From Gentiana macrophylla (taxonomy: Eukaryota; Streptophyta; Magnoliopsida; Gentianales; Gentianaceae): a DNA stretch of 64,000 bases. Position 1 is the first letter of the stretch; each line of letters opens with the position of its first letter. A program made the position numbers and the translations under genes. The DNA lies in NCBI GenBank assembly GCA_026214975.1, contig CM047809.1, forward strand, positions 131,450,561 to 131,514,560, read 5' to 3'. Under the pieces are notes generated by a model. The model saw only the letters and a program-made list of their open reading frames with translations, was not told the DNA's origin and made no database searches. This document shows positions 35,001 to 46,331 of this stretch, in pieces.

Positions 35001-35373
35001 TTTTGGTTTTAAGTATGTAAGATAATTTGATCCATTTGAACTCGTAAGCTTGTGGCATCTTCTTCTAATCCTCTAAACACATCTTTTAGACTCAAAACAT
35101 GTCGTTACGTGGAATCTTGGTCAATGTATAATCCTGCAATGAACCACCAAAATACCAAACGTAAATCCGACACGACACTCCGGTTACTAAACCGGTACAA
35201 AAACTAGTAAAAACACGATAAAAATACGATATTTTATATAATAACTACTACTAACATATTTAGATGAAACATATGAATTAATGACTCGAACTGATATAAA
35301 AATACTCAAAATGATATCAGAAACGGGTTGAAAAGTTATAAAAATAACGATGAATTTTTCCGTCATCAGGGGG

Positions 35374-36170
35374 AAAGGTAGACTGTTCCCTACTGATGGT
35401 GATTGAAATATTCCTGTATCTAATGCTAGAAACAGTAAGAATAACCATGCTGCTAGGGTAAAACCTAAGCAATGGGATCAACAAAGGACTTACACAAGAC
35501 CTCAGCAGACTCCATACTAAGGGCTGTTCCTAACAGACAGCAAACTAATGGTTATGCTAATGCTTCTAACAACAAAAGTCACTTCAAACAGCATTATAAA
35601 CCAAAAGGCCAGAAAACATATGTGAATCCTACACAATCTACTGTTACAACCTATGGATGTGTGGAATACATGTATGAACCAAAGTATGACACTTTTAGAA
35701 GAAGACCTTATGGAAACATCCCAGGGGTCATGCTTACCACTGACCATTATGGACCCAAATAGGTTTGGGTACCTAAAATGTATTAACTTTGTTTTGTAGG
35801 GTGTCTGGTACTTTGACAGTGGATGTTCCAGACATAGACAAAGAATAAGCACTGTTTGTCAAATTTTGTGTCAAAGGATGGTCCAAGGGTGAATTTTGGC
35901 AACAAAAATACACCTGGATATACAAGAGGATATGGCACACTTGTGAGGAATGGACTTACAATCAAGAATGTTTCATATGTGGAAGGACTGGACTACAACT
36001 TGCTGAGCACTGGACAATTCTGTGACATGGGATACAAGGTCACTTTTGACAAGAACAATTGTATTGTCATTAGTGAAAGAGGTGATCAAGTTGTATTGGC
36101 TGGTAGAAGACAACAAAACATGTATGTTGTGGATTGGTCTACTGCAGTTCCAGAAACATGTCTGATTGTG
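35374..36170 (+). pseudogene. SIRE protease region
   Basis: Continues the gag after the nested element. The catalytic block WYFDSGCSRH lies at 35806-35835, with DSG as the aspartic-protease triad, and VWVPK precedes it. The downstream frame 35856-36170 carries VNFGNKNTPGYTRGYGTL, then VSYVEGLDYNLLSTGQFCD and NCIVISERGDQVVLAGRRQ, the normal copia blocks leading into GAG-pre-integrase. A frameshift separates the two. Interrupted at 36175 by the LARD. Confidence 0.8.
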
Positions 36171-36175
36171 CATAC

Positions 36176-37653
36176 TGTCACGGATTTTATCTAACAAAGC
36201 AAACAAGTAATAAAATTTATAAATCCGGTATTCCCCAAGTGTAGGGATCGTAGTATAGCGATTAATACCGGAGTCGGTCACATGGAATCGGGGTATCTAG
36301 TTCATTAATTTTCCTAAGGTTGATACAATTATTCCTAAACCTAAACTAAAACGGAAAATAAACTGGACAGAGGATTGTCAGTCCAAAGCCAGGAAAATAT
36401 CGTTGCGAACAAAAGTAAATAAAATAAAACTACAACTAAGAAAACAATAAAACTAACTAACATGATAATGACTGAAGCGAATCAACATAGAACAAACATG
36501 ATCATCCACCATCCCGCAACCCTTAATTCTTCCCTAGTTTATCTTATGATGATTCAATCAAAGTTGTGGTTCACCTAATCAAAGGTATGAATTCCTACTT
36601 CCGTAAGTAATCCGTCTATCAATCTCATCATCTTCCGATCTATAGAGATTAACGCTCTCAAAACAAGGTGCAAGATTTATTAGATCTAACAACCTGAGAT
36701 CTAACCTATCATCAACTTCCGTTACGTCAAGGTTAAAAGTCTAATCTTTCTATGGTGATCTAAGGTTTACACGATTTCCATCATACGGTAAACATCAAAT
36801 AGCAATACATCTTCCGATATCGATTGCATAAACAAATAAACAAAGGAAAGATACAAACTCTAAATAAAATCACTCACAAGATTATCCAAGAGAGAAATAA
36901 AAACGCTGCTTTGAAAGTAACCATGGATGCTCCAGTTCACGGCTTGAAGACCATCGGCATGGACGAACAAGAACGAAAAAGAACGAAAATAAAACATAAT
37001 CTAACATACCACCCCACCTCCCAAAAGGGGTTTGGGCGCTAAAACTCCTCTCTAATGTTTGTGTGTCAAGAGGGATCGAATTGTGTGTCTTTAGGGTTGG
37101 AATCCGCGTGCTATTTATAGATATTTAAGTCGGCCAAGGCTAAGTCGGCGGACGGACGCCCGTCCACTTCTTTGGACGCTCGTTCGGTCTTGTTGGACTT
37201 CCTTCAGACTCCCGTCCAGGCTGCGTCCAAACTCTCTGAATCAACTTTTCAGCCTGGACGCCAGTCCACTATTCTGGACGCCAGTCCAGACTGGACGGGA
37301 CTTGGACGCCAGTTCAGACTCTTTTTCTTCCAAATTCATCTTGATCTTCACTCCAACTTCATCTCTATCTCCTTCCTTCCATGCAAATCATCACTTGAAC
37401 ATCTTTTAAGCTCCTTTCATCCCTCTCCATGACATGTAAATGTACCTTCAAAACCATAAGAACACGCAAAGTGTAAAACCATAGATAACTACCAATAAAA
37501 TCACGAAATTAGCTCAAGTTTACACTTAAAGACTTTTAAAACCCATTTGCTCAATATTTCAGTATAAAGCTAGATTTCTATGTGAAACATACGAATATGG
37601 GGGAAATTGATATAAAATATATCCTTATAAAACGTATAAAATCACCCTTAACA
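36176..37653 (-). mobile_element. LARD 3' LTR
   Basis: 1478 bp. On the minus strand a TATA box (TATAAATA, 37119-37112) is preceded by a run of GGACGNCNGTCC quasi-palindromes at about 37147-37325. The pair at 41436-42911 has TATA at 42376-42369. Confidence 0.85.
37147..37325. repeat. Quasi-palindrome array upstream of LARD TATA
   Basis: Words such as GGACGCCCGTCC, GGACGCTCGTTC, GGACGCCAGTCC and CTGGACGGGACTTGG recur about eight times. The copy in the other LTR (about 42410-42580) differs mostly by GGACG/GGGCG changes and small indels. Confidence 0.75.
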
Positions 37654-37669
37654 ACTCCCCCACACTTAA
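37654..37669 (-). promoter_or_regulatory. LARD polypurine tract
   Basis: The minus strand reads TTTAAGTGTGGGGGAGT directly before the 3' LTR, the start site of plus-strand DNA. A second copy of the motif is at 38671-38687, about 1 kb inside. Confidence 0.8.
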
Positions 37670-38670
37670 ACCTTGCTCGTCCCGAGCAAGACAAAACAAA
37701 ATCAAGACTCGAGACATATAAACATTTATGCAACCATAAAGCATATTCAATAGTTTAGAGGTTCACCCAAGTGTGTGTGCATAGCCATAACAAATTTCCA
37801 CTAAATCCACACATGAAATTGATTCAAGCAAAACTAGCCAACAACCCATTTAAAATAGAAATATAAAAACGATTATAACATGCCCTCACAAAACATACAT
37901 ATTCGAAAAGAATGATAGAGGGTATTTAAGACCTTTCTGACATACTCAGAGGATAATCCCTACAACATATCTTTCAGTTTATACTGGGGATAGTCAGAAG
38001 ATAACTACGGTTTTCAACCATCTTTTCACATTACTATTTGCTAATTTTTCTTAAAGTGCTCTTAATTACACACGTATAGCATATGCCCTCATTCCCAGCA
38101 ATAGGATGTTTCGTGATAACACCCAAGCTGGACTACTATCATCAGGCAGTCGGGAGCTATTGAACCTCATAGTGGTATAGGACATTTCGTGATAATGCCC
38201 TACCGCACTCAAATCATCGGCAGCTACTTCCGACACTTATATATATATATATATCTTATTCATATTATTCATCTTAGATTGGTATACAAACCTTAAATTA
38301 TATCCCTCCTATCACATTCAAACCTTCAGATATTCACAGTATGTCATACTTTAATTCCAAACACAAACTATTAAAATTTTCAAAATTCGTATGTAAGCAA
38401 AGAATCATGCGATAATCATCAAAAATCTCTAATCAAATGGGCATAGCTCTAAAATATAGCTCATCATCTACTATGGCACGTGAAAAATAGTGTTGGGTGA
38501 GACATCTAAATTTACTAAATATGCAGTATACAACATCAATGACTATAAGAACTCAAATAAAGATATGCCTTTGCTCACTTGGAACAGAACAAACAAAAAT
38601 TTAAAATTTAGCACTCTTTCATAGAAATATAATAGTATGGCAAATGAATGTAGATACATGAAACTATTTC

Positions 38671-38708
38671 CCTCCCCCACACTTAAATTACAACATGTCC
38701 TCATGTTG
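38671..38708 (-). promoter_or_regulatory. Internal PPT-like motif with adjacent hairpin
   Basis: A second TTTAAGTGTGGGGGAGG (38687-38671) preceded on the minus strand by the perfect 7-bp stem CAACATG/CATGTTG with a 4-nt loop (38691-38708). The same pair occurs in the autonomous-type element at 60483-60520. Confidence 0.7.
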
Positions 38709-39258
38709 TGCAGAATTAAAGAAAAGATAAAAGAACTTAGCTGATTGGGTAATGATATGAAGATAGGCTGAAGAAGACAACAATGGTGATGTCATATGGA
38801 GTCCTTCTCAGCTTCAACTCCCAAAGGTAGCTCCGACAAAAACAACTAAAAATGTGCCTGCACCACTTGAAAAACATGGCAGTATTCGGGGACACGGGGG
38901 AAAATATAACAAGCAACAATAATGATATAAGCACATGGTATAATTGCTCGATGGAAAAATCACCACACAGCTTAACACACAGACATCTAAGCGTCTAAAC
39001 ACAATCGAACGGAAGTTTGATATAAGCACAAAAGAAATAAAGCCACGAAGCTTGTAGAATAATATAGACCACACGTGCAAACAGAAACATCAAACTCCAA
39101 CTAATAATGATAGAGGATTATACATGGAAAAGAAGTCATAGAGATTTTTCAAATTAAGCCCATATAAAGATGGAAATTATACATGGAACATTACAAAACA
39201 GTAGGGCTAGGTGCAACTACATGAAAAAGATATTACAATGCAATCTACATGATAAAGT

Positions 39259-39750
39259 GGTAGCGTACGGCAAGCCGACAGTAACTACCCTCAAGAAAAA
39301 TAAAAGAAAAATAGAAAAACAATGCAACTAGATGATATGCAACTAAATGATATGCAAAAATAAAAGAAAATAAAAGAAAGAAAACTAGCCCACTCATTTG
39401 CAACACGACATGTATATCATAAACGTCTACCAAATAATGATAGTTTACGATAAACGACAGTACTATTCATTATATGCAGTGTAGACGCGCATTAAGACTC
39501 ATCAAAGGTGATAGCATTATGGAAAACCAACATTTAGCTATACTAAACGGATATAACTTATAAGAAGACATGGTAGCATACGGAAAACCGACAGTAGCTA
39601 CCCATATGAGTTACAAGAATAACAAGAAAGCACATAGGTCTCAAAGCTCACAAGATTCATCACAACGATATGTAGCATACGGAAACCGACATTAGCTACT
39701 AAATAACAATAAGAACAGTTATAGCATACGAGAACCGACATTAACTATAA
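39259..39750. repeat. Six dispersed hairpins with paired base changes (LARD)
   Basis: Six copies of a 27-33-nt hairpin, about 30-150 bp apart, at 39259-39289, 39440-39466, 39511-39541, 39572-39602, 39672-39699 and 39719-39750. Outer stems are GGTAG/CTACC, ATAGT/ACTAT, ATAGC/GCTAT, GGTAGC/GCTACC, GTAGC/GCTAC and TTATAG/CTATAA. Inner stems include CGGC/GCCG, TGG/CCA and CGG/CCG around an A-rich loop. Changes on one side are matched on the other, which is what conserved RNA or DNA structure produces. No counterpart is seen in the autonomous-type element. Confidence 0.75.
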
Positions 39751-39842
39751 CATGCATGGATGAATCCTAACACCCTAGATAGACGACAACAGGAACAACA
39801 TAAGTCATATTAGAGTCACGTCTAGCTAGGTGAATTATTCAA

Positions 39843-40085
39843 CATGGATTGCAATAGATGGAAAGAAAACCATAACGGTGAAAGAACAGGACATCTACGC
39901 ATATACAAAGCGGCCACAGAGGCTCACAATAAAACATCCATGTCAATTAATGAAACATGTATATAAAAATTAACCAATTATTTAACATGGATTCGTAGAT
40001 GGAAAGATGTAAACATGCAAGTTCATAACATCTACGTAAAAATAATTAGCCACAGAAGCTCATATGAAAGGATCCACGTCAAATA
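39843..40085. repeat. Degenerate ~115-135-bp tandem duplication in LARD
   Basis: Two units share GATGGAAAG, ACATCTACG, AGCCACAGA/GGCCACAGA and a TCCACGTCAA/TCCATGTCAA ending. Noncoding. Confidence 0.5.
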
Positions 40086-40619
40086 AAGCATTAAAAATCA
40101 AATTCTATTCACTAGAAGCTGACACACTGGACGGACGTTTAGTCAAGACAGACGCTCGTCCAGAACCACATAGAGCAGACGGGCATTCGGTAATGAGCAA
40201 GCGCTCAAATCGACTCTCTAAAAACGAAACGAGTTGGTGCGTTATGGGACGGACGGGCGTTCACTTACTATGGACGCCCGTCTGACTCAGTAGAAAAGCT
40301 CAGCAGACTCGATTTTATCAGAAAACAGCAGCAACCCTAAAATCATAACCTAATACCATATCATAAAACAGAGACCCTAGTGTTATTAAAAACGAGAACA
40401 AAACTATGAAACCTAAATTCACGTCTCATAAATTGAGTAAAAAACTTTTTGCACATTCTTAACCCAACGGTCATCGAAACACGGAAAAAATAAAAACTCT
40501 CAATTTATATAACGCTACTTTTATTGAAAACTACCTAAAAAGATACGGAAACAGAAACCTAAACCTGAACTACGAAAAATTTAAAACAGAAAACCCTAAA
40601 AAAAAACGTGTTGAAATCT

Positions 40620-40830
40620 TCTGAGCCCAAAATGGAAGGGAAACAGTGGATTTTGACCTCGAAAACGGCATTGAACGGCCTACGGCGGTTCACCACGTCG
40701 TCGGCGTCGAACGAGCTTTCCGAATTGGGGTCCTGCGTTCCAAACGGACACTCGAGCCGAAAGTTACGGCCAAAATACTAATGAGTGCTAAAACGATCCC
40801 TTTTATCCAAAAAATTGACCGTGAAAAACG
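40620..40830. other. GC-rich segment within the LARD interior
   Basis: About 200 bp of higher G+C with plant-gene-like composition inside an AT-rich interior. An ATG at 40632 opens about 50 codons on the plus strand, antisense to the element. It could be a captured gene piece or a relic of the antisense ORFs known from Tat-type elements. No family recognised. Confidence 0.3.
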
Positions 40831-41304
40831 TGGAGTCAGATAATTCAACCTCAGAACCTTACCTACGAAACCTACCTACGAAAAACAGAAACCCTAAACC
40901 ACGATATCTACCTAAAACAAAAATAAATTAAAAAAACTGGTGACAGACAGGCGGATGGGCGTCAAGTTCTTTGGGCGGACGTCTGCTGGAGAAAAAAAAC
41001 GAGACGGGCGTCCAAGTTCTCGGGGCGCTCGTGCACTGGCAAAACACAAAAGCAGAGACGATCAGATTTGGACGGACGGGCGTCCAATAGCTCAGAACGC
41101 CCGTTTACGTTCAAACTGAAACACATAAACGCTGCTAAACACGAAAACAGGTCCAAACAAAATACGAAAGCTAATCAAAACCCTGATTGGAACCTAAACA
41201 CAAACCTATGAAAATTTAATAATCACTAGATAACACAAACTACCTACGAAAAACAAAAGAGAACAACTTTAGAAAAATTAATAATGAACTGGACAACCGT
41301 ACCG

Positions 41305-41429
41305 ATTCCCCGGCAACGGCGCCAAAAACTTGTTTTTGGTTCCGTTGACGGGAATACTCACCACTATACTACCTTAGAAAAATTAATAATGAACTGGACA
41401 ACCGCACCGATTCCCCGGCAACGGCGCCA
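41305..41429 (-). promoter_or_regulatory. Duplicated PBS, one copy folded into a hairpin
   Basis: The tRNA-Asp PBS complement occurs at 41306-41324 and again at 41411-41429 beside the LTR, within a 66-bp unit repeated 105 bp apart. The first copy is followed by CTTG and then by TTTTTGGTTCCGTTGACGGG, a degenerate PBS in the opposite orientation. Positions 41305-41355 therefore form a stem of about 23 bp. Confidence 0.85.
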
Positions 41430-41435
41430 AAAACT

Positions 41436-42911
41436 TGTCACGGATTTTATCTAACAAAGCAAACAAGTAATAAAATTTATAAATCCGGTATTCCTCAAGT
41501 GTAGGGATCGTAGTATAGCGATTAATACCGGAGTCGGTCACGAGGAATCGGGTATCTAGTTCATTAATTTTCCTAAGGTTGATACAATTATTCTAAAACC
41601 TAAACTAAAACGGAAAATAAAGCGGACAGAGGATTGTCACCCAAAGCCAGGAAAATATCGTTATAAACAAAAGTAACTAAAATAAAACTACAACTAAGAA
41701 AACAATAAAACTAACTAACATGATAATGACTGAAGCGAATCAACATAGAACAAACATGATCCACCATCCCGCAACCCTTAATTCTTCCCTAGTTTATCTT
41801 ATGATGATTCAATCAAAGTTGTGGTTCACCTAATCAAAGGTATGAATTCCTACTTCCGTAAGTAATCCGTCTATCAATCTCATTATCTTCCGATCTATAG
41901 AGATTAACGCTCTCAAAACAAGGTGCAAGATTTATTAGATCTAACAACCTAGAGATCTAACCTATCAACTTCCGTTACGTCAAGGTTAAAAGTCTAATCT
42001 TTCCTATGGTGATCTAAGGTTTACACCGATTTCCATCATACGGTAAACATCAAATAGCAATACATCTTCCGATATCGATTGCATAAACAAATAAACAAAG
42101 GAAAGATACAAACTCTAAATAAAATCACTCACAAGATTATCCAAGAGAGAAATCAAAAACGCTGCTGAAAAGTAACCATGGATGCTCCAGTTCACAGCTT
42201 GAAGACCATCAGCATGGACGAACAAGAATAGAAAAAGAACGAAAATAAAACCTAATCTAACAGCCACCCCAGCCTCCCAAAAGGGGTGGGCGCCGCTAAA
42301 ACTCCTCTCTAATGTTTGTGTGTCAAGAGGGTTCAATTGTGTGTCTTTAGGGTTGGAATCAAGCGTGCTATTTATAGATATTTAAGTCGGCCAAGGCTAA
42401 GTCGGCGGACGGGCGCCCGTCCCACTTCTTTGGGCGCTGCGTTCGGTCTTGTTGGACTTCCTTCAGGCGCCCGTCCAGCTGCGTCCAAACTCTCTCAATC
42501 AACTTTTAGCCTGGGCGCTTGATCCACTATTCTCAGACGCCAATCCAGGTCGGACGGGACTTGGGCGCCGCCGAGACTCTTTTTCTTCCAAATTCATCTT
42601 GATCTTCACTCCAACTTCATCTCTATCTCCTTCCTTCCATGCAAATCATCACTTGAACATCTTTTAAGCTCCTTTCATCCCTCTCCATGACATGTAAATG
42701 TACCTTCAAAACCATAAGAACACGCAAAGTGTAAAACCATAGATAACTACCAATAAAATCACGAAATTAGCTCAAGTTTACACTTAAAGACTTTTAAAAC
42801 CCATTTGCTCAATATTTCAGTATAAAACTCGATTTCTATGAGAAACATACGAATATGGGGGAAATTGATATAAAATATATCCTTATAAAACGTATAAAAT
42901 CACCCTTAACA
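41436..42911 (-). mobile_element. LARD 5' LTR
   Basis: 1476 bp, minus orientation, CCGTGACA end beside the PBS. It is nearly the same length as the partner LTR, with most differences in the CG-rich U3 array. Confidence 0.85.
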
Positions 42912-44200
42912 CATACCAAGTCAGAACTCAATTGGTTATGGCACAAAAAGTTGAATCACTTAAATTTTGATGACATCAATCAGTTGGTGAAGAAGAAACT
43001 GGTGATTGGTTTACCTGAGATCACATTCAAGAAAGATACTGTATTTGATGCATGTCAGCAAGGTAAACAGACTAAATCAAGCTTCAAATCAAAGACTAAA
43101 CAATCAACTAATAGAGTCTTGGAGCTGATGCATATGGATCTATTTGGACCAATTACACCAACAAGTGTTACAGGAAATAAATACACCTTAGTGGTTGTGG
43201 ATGATTACTCTAGATACACTTGGGTGATATTTATGAACAAGAAAAGTGAAACACTCAAGACGATGCCTGATCTTTTGAAGAGATTACAAAATGAGAAAAG
43301 TTTGACAGTAGTAAAGATAAGATCGACAAAGTGCGAGTTTCTTAATAAAGTTATAAGAGAATCTCATGAGCGAATGGTGTACTACATCAACTTGCTGCTG
43401 CTGGTACACCTCAGCAAAATAGGGTTGCTGAAAGAAGAAACAGGACCTTAAAGGAAGCAGGAAGGACAATGATTTGTGAAGCATTGTTTGCTGAAAATCT
43501 TGGGGTGAAGCAGATTAATACAACATGCTATACACAAAAGCAGAACCAGGTGAACAAGAAGCTGCTGAAGACACCTTATGAGATTTGGAATGGAAGGAAA
43601 CCAAATATATCCTATTTCCATCCATTTGGAAGCAAGTGTTTTATCTTGAATCATAAGGAGCATTTGATAACATTCCAACCTAAATCAGATGAAGGAATTT
43701 TCTTGGGATACTCTTCAGTCAGCAAGGCATTTAGGGTACTGAACAAAAGGTCACTGAAACATGAAGAAACTATACATGTTGTGTTTGATGAACCTAAGTT
43801 CACTGGTATGGAAGATGAAGGTTGTGAACCTGCTGAGAACCTACAAGTCACTGATCCAGATTGTGTTGAAGTCTTGGAAAGGGTTAATGACTTAAAAGTT
43901 TTTGATTTTGCCCCTGCTGAACACCCTGTTTGTGATACTACTGATGCAACAACTGAAGCAATTCAAGGATCTGCTGAACCCCCTATTGAAGAAGCAACAG
44001 CAGACCCTACTGAAGGTGAGGTTCCTGAGAATCAAACTAACCAGAATCCACAATGGTTAAGGAATCACCCTGCTGAACAAGTTATTGGCAATGTACATCA
44101 AGGTGTAAGGACTAGAAGACAACTGGAAGCTATGTTTACTTGTTTTCTATCTCAAATGGAACCAAAAGTTGTTGAAGAAGCAATTTCAGATCCAGATTGA
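42912..44200 (+). pseudogene. SIRE integrase region
   Basis: Resumes the SIRE polyprotein after the LARD; the frame of CLIVHT joins HTKSELNWLWHKKLNH when one TSD copy is removed. The zinc-binding part reads LWHKKLNHLNF and ACQQGKQTKSSF, and the first Cys of the CxxC pair is Phe. The core has MDLFGPITP and LVVVDDYSRYTWV with both Asp residues. The Glu region is frameshifted (43300-43450), and GTPQQNRVAERRNRTLKEA is readable only in another frame. The second frame (43469-44200) has TPYEIWNGRKPNISYFHPFG and GIFLGYSSVSKAFRVLN, then an acidic linker ending in a stop where Trp is expected (DPD-stop-IIAMQEEL). Confidence 0.82.
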
Positions 44201-45726
44201 ATAATTGCTATGCAAGAAGAGTTAAATGAATTTGAAAGAAATCAAGTTTGGACACTAGTTGAAAGGCCTAGTCATGCAAATATCATTGGTACTAAATGGG
44301 TATACAGAAACAAACTTGATGAATCTGGTACCATTGTGAGGAATAAGGCCAGACTAGTTGCAAAAGGCTATTCTCAAGCTGAAGGAATAGATTTTGATGA
44401 AACTTAGGCACCTGTTGCAAGATTGGAAGCTATCAGATTATTCCTAGCACATGCTGCATATAAAAACTTCAAGGTATATCAAATGGATGTCAAAAGTGCA
44501 TTTTTGAATGGAATTCTAGAGGAGGAAGTGTATGTTCAGCAACCTCCTGGATTTGAAGTTAAAGATCAAGAAGATAAAGTGTATAGACTCAATAAAGCAC
44601 TTTATGGCTTGAAACAAGCACCAAGAGCATGGTATGAGACTCTATCTCAATTCTTGGTGGACAATGGATTTACAAAAGGCACCATTGATAAGACTCTTTT
44701 CAGAATCAATGAGAAGGACAACACCTGTTTGATGCAGATTTATGTTGATGACATAATCTTTGGTTCTGAAAATGAATTGCTATGTGAAAAGTTTGCAAAT
44801 CTAATGAAGAGAAAATTCCAAATGAGTATGATGGGAGAAATGAACTACTTTTTGGGATTGCAAGTTAAACAGATGAAAGATGGAATCTTCATTCATCAAA
44901 CCAAGTACACCAAGGAGCTACTGAAGAAGTTTGGTATGGTAAATAGTACCAGGATAACAACTCCTATGAGTACAAATATCAGATTGGATGAAGATAAAGA
45001 AGGCAAAGATGTTGATCAGACCTTATACAGAAGGATGATAGGCGATCTGCATTGTACACTACTTGCCAAAGAGACTGATTTATCCTTTCTTTGTAGGTGT
45101 TTGTGCTAGATTTCAATCTAAAACTAAAGAAAGTCACTTAGGTGCAGTCAAAAGAGTTCTCAAGTACCTAAAAGAGACTTTGGGAGTAGGGATATGGTAT
45201 TCCAAGGATGGAAGATTCGAAGTTATATCCTACTCAGATTACGATTATCTTTGGATGCAAGATTGATAGAAAAAGCACCACAGAACTCAATCGGTTAATG
45301 GGAAATAGACTGGTTTCCTGGTTTAGCAAGAAACAGAACTCAATATCAACTTCCACTACTGAAGCTGAATACATTGCTGGTGGAAGTTGCTGTGCACAAT
45401 TACTTTGGCTAAGACAACAATTAAGGGATTATGGAATTGAGGAGAAAGAAATTCCAATAATGTGTGACAACACAAGTGCAATTGCTATCACAGAAAATCT
45501 TGTCTTGCACTCAAGAACCAAGCACATTGATGTAAGACATCATTTTATAAGAGATCATGTTGAAAAGAAGGATGTGGTGGTTCTGTATATCCCTATTGAA
45601 GATCAACTTGCTGACATTTTCACTAAACCACTTGATAGTGAAAGATTTGCTAAACTAAGGACTGAACTTGGAATTATCAAGGTTGGTGATAATCGCAGAT
45701 TATCTTGGAATTCACCAAGGGATTAG
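44201..45726 (+). pseudogene. SIRE reverse transcriptase and RNase H
   Basis: RVT_2 with NIIGTKWVYRNKLDESGT, GYSQAEGIDFDET, a TAG at 44405-44407 just before [11 protein letters not shown], then [28 protein letters not shown], the catalytic [10 protein letters not shown] and [13 protein letters not shown]. RNase H is in two frames. GAVKRVLKYLKETLGVGI is followed by a break in the SDADFAGC region (SDYDYLWMQD), then STSTTEAEYIAGGSC, CDNTSAIAITENLVLHSRTK and DQLADIFTKPLDSERF. The region is well conserved apart from these breaks. Confidence 0.88.
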
Positions 45727-46331
45727 TCTTTGCTATGTTGGGTGAGCTCACTTAGCAGATTAGTCATTGGTATCAACAATTCCATGTACTTATATTTGGA
45801 CAATTGAGCAAATGAGGTTGCCAAGGGGATTGGTCTTTGTCATGTTGGGTGAGCTCACTTGACAGATCAGTCATTGGTATTAAACTTCATCTTGTATTAT
45901 CAGTTGAACAAACCAAGAAGAAATCAAGGATCAAAGAGATTTACTATGTCGCCAGGTCTTTGAAGCATCTTTATCGGCGAGGATCTTTGCCAACCTCTTT
46001 GAGGCCAACCCTGTCAAACTTATTAAAGTCAAAAAGCAGATTGGCGGGATATTAATCTTATCCTTTATAACCGCAGTTAACACGATCTAACGGTTACAAT
46101 ACGTTTTGGAAAGTAATGGGCCACGTGTCAAGACATCATTCACTCAAATTAATCGTGGTTAATATGGATGTACGTGCACTGACAGTTACAACCACTCCCT
46201 GTCTATTTATACAGACCTATTACACAGAAGATACTCTCTACTTGCAAAATCTCAGATTTATACTCTCTGTTTTTACACTGTGTGAACACAGATTTGAGAA
46301 ACTATCTTCTTCATCTTATTTTTCTTTAACA
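45727..46331 (+). promoter_or_regulatory. Promoter-like spacer before the SIRE env-like region
   Basis: 600 bp without coding signal. It begins with a 107-bp-spaced duplication (TGTTGGGTGAGCTCACTT at about 45737 and 45844). It then has a G-box CACGTG at 46122-46127 and a TATA box TATTTATA at 46204-46211, about 120 bp before the ATG at 46332. This order is that of a plant gene promoter. Transcription from it is inferred, not shown. Confidence 0.5.

Larger units (their letters stand above)
33121..35368 (-). mobile_element. Collapsed Athila-type element: one LTR, PBS and 57-bp stub
   Basis: Flanked by GGGGG at 33116-33120 and 35369-35373. On the minus strand there is a 2191-bp LTR (35368-33178, ends TGATGA/TCATCA) and a tRNA-Asp PBS (TGGCGCCGTTGCCGGGGA). 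About 40 bp then end in CTCATCA and resemble the last 20 bp of the LTR. So the internal domain and nearly all of the second LTR are gone while both ends and the TSD remain. The LTR is a relative of that at 3320-5048. Confidence 0.85.
36176..42911 (-). mobile_element. Non-autonomous LARD-like gypsy element
   Basis: 6736 bp flanked by CATAC at 36171-36175 and 42912-42916. LTRs are 36176-37653 and 41436-42911. The minus strand is the coding-type strand: LTR begins TGTTAAGGGTGATTTTATACG, PBS (tRNA-Asp) next to the 41436 LTR, PPT AAGTGTGGGGGAGT next to the 37653 LTR. The 3.8-kb interior has no gag or pol. Ends, PBS, PPT and the 1 kb before the 3' LTR match the autonomous-type element at 51956-63025. 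It should need that family's proteins to move. Confidence 0.92.

Noticed and set aside
37172..37432. Plus-strand open frame in the LARD LTR
   Set aside because: Composed of the quasi-palindrome array; the same frame is broken in the other LTR.
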